Assembly: GCA_003024985.2 (NCBI GenBank)
Contig: PXIH01S0000898.1
Length of the DNA stretch: 15,799 bases
Direction: 5' to 3' (one strand)
Source of the DNA: Euperipatoides rowelli
Taxonomy: Eukaryota; Onychophora; Udeonychophora; Euonychophora; Peripatopsidae
Numbering within the stretch: position 1 is the first letter of the stretch; every line of letters starts with the position of its first letter. A program made the translations under genes and the position numbers. Below, piece by piece: positions 7,290 to 13,200 of the stretch. The notes under the pieces are model-generated. The model was not told the DNA's origin. It ran no database searches and saw only the letters and a program-made list of their open reading frames with translations.

Positions 7290-10200
7290 GTAAGTTCACA
7301 AAAGTAAATACATTAATTTATATCGGGCTTCAAAATAAATATTATGAAATAAGCTAAGGGAAACCCAGTGGAGCTCACTGGGGAAACCAGACCTTCACCT
7401 TACACACAAATATTCATGTCCGTATCAGGATTCGAACCTGCATGTCTAGAGTAACATCTGACTTTTTTTTACCAATTGCCCTGCCTTGGTATTGAAGACA
7501 TGACTAAATCATGTACTCCCTATTATGTTTATAAAGGGTCTATTGCAAAGTGATACATAAAACAATTATTATCAATAAACAAAAGAAAAAACATCAAAAT
7601 AATTTATATACAGTATTAGCCTATAGAATAATTTACAAACAGAGCATTTATCAATGTATAAGGTGATGCCTTTTTATAAATCTTAGTCATTTTATACAGT
7701 AGGCTACATGAATTTGCAACCATACAAAGATAATATGAAATTAAAATCATTACAGAAAATTTGAATAATATGATTGGATTTTTAGCATTTATTTCAAAAT
7801 TTAAGTATTAAAACAACCCAGAATAATTAGCATTTTTATAGCCTAAATAATTATTTAGCATTTTGTAGAATTTATAAATAATGCTAGAATTTTTCATCAC
7901 CTCTAGTCATAAATTAAACACTTTTTACATATTATCTTTGAAATTTTGTTTTAAACTATATTAAAGGCAATTTTAAAAATATTTTCAATTTTGTTCAGCC
8001 ATTTTTTTATAATCTGTACATCATTGCATTAACTTGTGTTGAATTTGATTTTACAGTCTCGATTGTCTTGATTCTTCAATTTTAGAAAAATACCTTTTCT
8101 AATTTAACATTGTATTTTAAATAGATATTTGACATTTTATAGCAAATACTAAATTTCCGTACCATATCTCTAAACATTATACTGTATATAGGCTAGAGTA
8201 TGTTAACAATTTACAAACAAATAAATGTGCAATTGTTGATTTCGACCAGTATGTAGTAAAACTCAAATCTGGGCGTTGAATGTTTTTCTATATATTAATG
8301 ACTTGCCTACTATTCCAAGATTGTGCCAACTACACAGGTATGCTGACGACATTGCTAATTTTACTCAAAGCAAATATATACTCACTTTGCAAAACAATAT
8401 GCAATCGGACTTGAAATTATTGCTCTCACCGTGGTTATGTAATAATCATCTATCTATAAATATTAAAAAATGAGATGTATGGTAATTGAATTGCTCCACA
8501 AAATTAAAACGGAGAACCTTGATCCTTTTGATTTCACATTTAAAAACAAAAATTCATACCTCGCACACAAAAAATTTTAGGGGTATTGCTTTATTGTTAT
8601 TTATTGTGTTAACCATATATCGATGCAGTGTCTAAGAAAGCAAGTCATTAACAAAACTATTATTTCAATTACGACTCTCGTTAACTAGATCGGAGCTATG
8701 TCCTGTGTACTGTCTAATGCTCTAATTGCCACACATTTGAACTATGATATGGTATGTAGATTATATCACAGAACAAACTTCAAATTGTGTTCAATAACTA
8801 AGGAGGAGCATCCCTTTTTTTCCCCACATTAAAAATGTTATTTTTGTTTTTTTCAGAATGCAATCAACATTTGATAACTTGAAATATTGTTTGTCCAACT
8901 TTGGAGGATATGGAGCTGATAGTGATAAGTTGAATCACTAAGATGACATTTATACTAGACTATTTCTCAATGGCATGACATTTCATCCCGTATAACCCTA
9001 AATATTTTTTATCTCAGAGTTGTTAATAATTAAAAAACATTTGAATGCAAATATGTTAAGAAGATTAATATTTTGGCATATGGTTTAAGATGGAAACCAT
9101 TGAGGAAATATGAAATATACAGTACTATGTATGTTATGATGTACTGTCAAATTTATTTTAGTTTATTAGTTGTTAATTGATGCATTCGGGTGGTATCTGA
9201 GGTATTTCAAGGTATAATTATTTTCTTTAATTTGACATTTATGTGGGATTGCATTCCTAAATTTATTAAAGCGACCTGGCAAGTCGCTGAGTCTAATTAT
9301 ATTTTGAAATATTCAACCTCACTTGAATGTGCTAATTAATTGTGCAATTAATTATTCATTTTTTAATTTGCAAGCATGTTCTTCCTCTGTTATAAAAGGA
9401 AGCTTGTGCATACAATGTTGCTTGGTGTTCGCATTTTAGGGAACAGTTGTCCGATTGTTGTTTTATTTCTTTATTTTCCTACTGAATCTGGAGGGGTGTG
9501 AGCCCTCTAGGTTCGCAAGCTGCCTCATCATAGTAACCTTACTCTTATTCAATGGGAGGCTTTTCTGTTCGTTATTTGTAAAAGTATCGGATAATAAAAA
9601 TATTTATCAAGAAATCTACTAGCAGTGATTAATACACCTTCAGCATATTCATTTCACTTACGGCGATTCTGACCAATCAGAATCGTTATAATGTACAGTA
9701 TATCTTCAAGATGAATTTGTAAAATTACTTTTGTTAGTGTTTTATGTATGAAATGTATAAATGAATGTAAAAAAATATATTTCAACTAAAAAGTAAATAT
9801 TGAGAAAAATGATGTTTTTACTAACAGTAATTATAACCTCCATGTAAAGCAGCTCTTGCAAATGTGGATCAAACAATCACACAAAAACAAAATACTTAGA
9901 AATTTGTAAAATAAATTGTAGCACCTTCAGTATGCCCCATAAAATTTCAAATATTGTCATCAGTCAATGAATTATCCAAATCAACACTTCACAAAAACAA
10001 ACAAAAATATAAACAAGCTACCTTCCATGATTCAATTCGCACTGATTCGGATATATGACCTGAATGCTAGCATTTCCTTGGCGTTTTCATTCTAAGCCAT
10101 ACTTAGTTTTATATATTAATGCACATATGCAAAAATATTAATCTTCTATTACTATATCTGCATTCAAATAGCTTATAATCGCATCCAAAGTTCTATGAAA

Positions 10201-13200
10201 TTACAAATATTTTAGTTCCAGCTTTAAGTTTATATAGATGGGATGAAATGCCATCATACAATTAGGAAATGCTATAAATGGCATCTTAGCAATTCAACTT
10301 GTCAGCTGCCTTTTCCAAAGTTGGACAAACAACATTTTGTGTAATCAGACACTTTTCATGGAGGTGCCACACCTCCATGTAAAGTGTCTGATCTTTTAAA
10401 AAGACAATCTTTTCCACTCCACTGACGGTAATATGTAGTCATTTTTTCTTGACAATTCATCAATCATTGTTAGTCTCAAAAATGCTTCAAATTAGTAAAA
10501 TTTATGTTCAAAGGGACTAAAATATATTTGTTTTTAATCATAACAAATGATTTTTAAAAAAAAATCAGGATTTAAAATAATACAATCAATGCAATTTTAA
10601 TGTGGAGTGGAAAGAGTTAATCATTAATTAGTAAATATGTCAGTTAACTATTACTAAACAATTGTGTAGCCTAACTGTTTCTAACATTTATTAAAACAAC
10701 GTTAGTATTTTAATAAATCTTGGTTTATTTTTTAATTTAATTTAGAATTTTTAAATAATTTCATTGACTAAAACAAATTATTATTTTGTTGTATTTTAGG
10801 AAATTAGTAATCTGAATGCTCTGAAAGATACCCTCAACAAAAGCAGTTTACTGACCAAGAATGTTGTGTCTATTTTGTCATCCTTTGAAGATCGATTGTT
10901 AAAATTGGAAAATACTATTGTTCCTGTTTATAATGAAACAGGAAATTTACAAAAGCGACAACAAAGTATCCTTATTATTATTATTATCATCATCATTATT
11001 ATTATATTACTGAAATTATTTGTAGCAAGTGTTGTGAAAAAAAAATAATTTGCAATTGAATTATTAACACTTGTGTGATTCACAAGTTGGAAATTCTAAT
11101 ATTAATTTTAAAACAGTAATCTGAAAATAATCTTTTGGATAACACAAATTTAGTTTTACTACCTAGTAAAATTCTTCTATTCTGAATATTTGATAAACAA
11201 TAAATTTGGGAGACATCTGTAGTATACTGGCCTCTAATTGCTCTAAATAATATGAGACCAGTAACACATAGTATAACAATCTCACTAATCATGGCTAGTT
11301 CCTTTAGAATATGAGTTCTATCTTATTAGTTTGAATTCTCTAAGACACGATATTGACTTATGTGTCTTAAAGTAGTGCTTAATAAACTACTAATTATAAT
11401 TGTTTAGTCTGTAGTTTAGTTATTTAATTTCTCTCGACTATACAGATGATATAACAACATCCCATTCAAATTAGAGAAATATCCAATTTTGTTAATTGAT
11501 TGAGAGAAAAATACTACAAAAGTGATGTTGCATGCCAATTTTTTTTAAAAAAAGTATATTTTTAATGAGTTTTTTTCTATTTAAATTCATACTATTTTAA
11601 TAAGTTTTGATCCAAGGATTTATTTTTATAAAGACCTAAGATTGTTCAAAAAGAAATTAAAATACTGTAAAAGAAAATTTATAAAAATTCAGAAAAAGAT
11701 TGATGCACTGCAGCCTACATTTTATTATTGATGATATAAAACAAATACATAGTAAGGTTTACAGTATAAAGTATAGTATATTATAACAATTTTATAAATA
11801 TAAATATTATAAAATATTTACATTGTATAAAACGTTACTGCAGGAGGATAGAAAATAAGACGTAAAATAAAATATAACGGCATCTTTTATTTATAACTAA
11901 TAACTTCCGCTTGCTGCTTCATAGTTAAATTATTTACATTAGATAAAAAGTTATTTCGCTAGTCAGCGTTCATTTGTACTTAACTAGCACACAGCAAGCT
12001 TAGAAGAAGAATAACGGCCAAACTATTTACAAAATAATAAAGTATAACCCATGGAGGGTTGATTGTAGAGAAGCTGGTTGCTGCCATGAAGGTTGGCAAC
12101 AACCACTTCCCCAGAAAAGACTAGTACGGTAAAATGGCGAGCAAGGGCGCATGCGCTCTTATCATTCGTTTGGGTGGAAATGGGGGGGAGGTGCTCTTGT
12201 TCGGCTCCCTGCTAGTGAACGTTAGTTACCACAATGCATTGCAAAATTGACCAGGCGCTCTTGTTTGGATACAATCAGAATTCCCTAAAAAAAAAATTTT
12301 TTTCAAAACGGCGCCCTTGCTTGTACATCCTTCCCAAAACTTTAGGAAAATGGCTGGTATACACTAAAACATGATGTCACACATCAATTAAAGGTTGTGC
12401 CAAGTAAGAGCGCCATCTAAATTAAAACATTCACCTTTTTAATTTACAGGCCTCTTTCATTCTGTTTATGAGAATTCAACGTTATTCATAGAAGCTACAA
12501 TATATGAGATGATGTAAAACACATAAAAATTACGTCAGCATAATAATGTCAGTTGGTGACTGGAAAATTTTTACATGGCACTCTTATATGGATACCTTGT
12601 CCTGAACCTTAGATGAGGTAAAATGAAGCAAAAATCTAGGGGGGGGGGGGCGCTCTTGCTTGGATACCCCTTGAATTTCCTTCAGAGTGATAAAAAAGTC
12701 AAAATTCAGTTATGACGCTCTTGTTCAGCGATGGCGCTATATACCTATGTTTTGACAAGAAATAGGGGAGGGCACTCTTGGTTGGCATTCTACCGTAAAT
12801 GCAAGCCTTAATGGCAAAACAAAGTTACATATTTAAATTTGGTTACAGATGAATAATTGAATTGCTAATTAAATTAGCCGCACATTCAGGAAGTATAATT
12901 GTTTATTACACGTTTACCAAGCAATTAGTAAACACGTAAACTAAACTAATAACATCCTGAATGTGTGAACTAATGCGCACAATAATAAATAACCTTATAC
13001 TTACAAAGAAACTTTATTAATCACCAAAACAAACCATTACTTCGAAAACGGATCGTGATAATATACAGTATATATTTATGAAAATTTCCAATTTGAATAA
13101 CTGGAACATTTGAACTTGAGAGATCCAGACTAGAGAGAATTTGACTTTACCACTGTTCAAATTATATACATTTGTTTGTAATAACAGTTCACAAATGTTT

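Larger units (their letters stand above)
7290..10799 (+). other. EXOC7 intron 1
   Basis: A 3510-bp intron from gtaagttc to gtattttag. It carries a tRNA-derived SINE (about 7345-7490, minus), a decayed non-LTR reverse-transcriptase fragment (about 8260-8800, plus), an inverted-repeat pair (8883-9113 and 10068-10338) and several hairpins. From 7500 to 8250 and from 10400 to 10790 I see only A/T-rich sequence. Confidence 0.8.

Noticed and set aside
7415-7490. A functional tRNA gene on the minus strand
   Set aside because: The B box is perfect, but there is no paired acceptor stem or anticodon arm, and the sequence runs into a SINE body.
8276-8473. A host or intact reverse-transcriptase gene
   Set aside because: Only a fragment of the domain remains and homology continues through several stops and frameshifts. 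The first codon is TTG in mid-domain, not a start.
11080-11292. 70-codon open stretch on the minus strand in EXOC7 intron 2
   Set aside because: A hydrophobic start and arbitrary composition, with no family resemblance and no second exon found.
12139-12160. Restriction-like or regulatory palindrome AAGGGCGCATGCGCTCTT
   Set aside because: It is explained by two opposed copies of the recurring motif in the 12045-12800 block, so it is reported there and not as a separate site.
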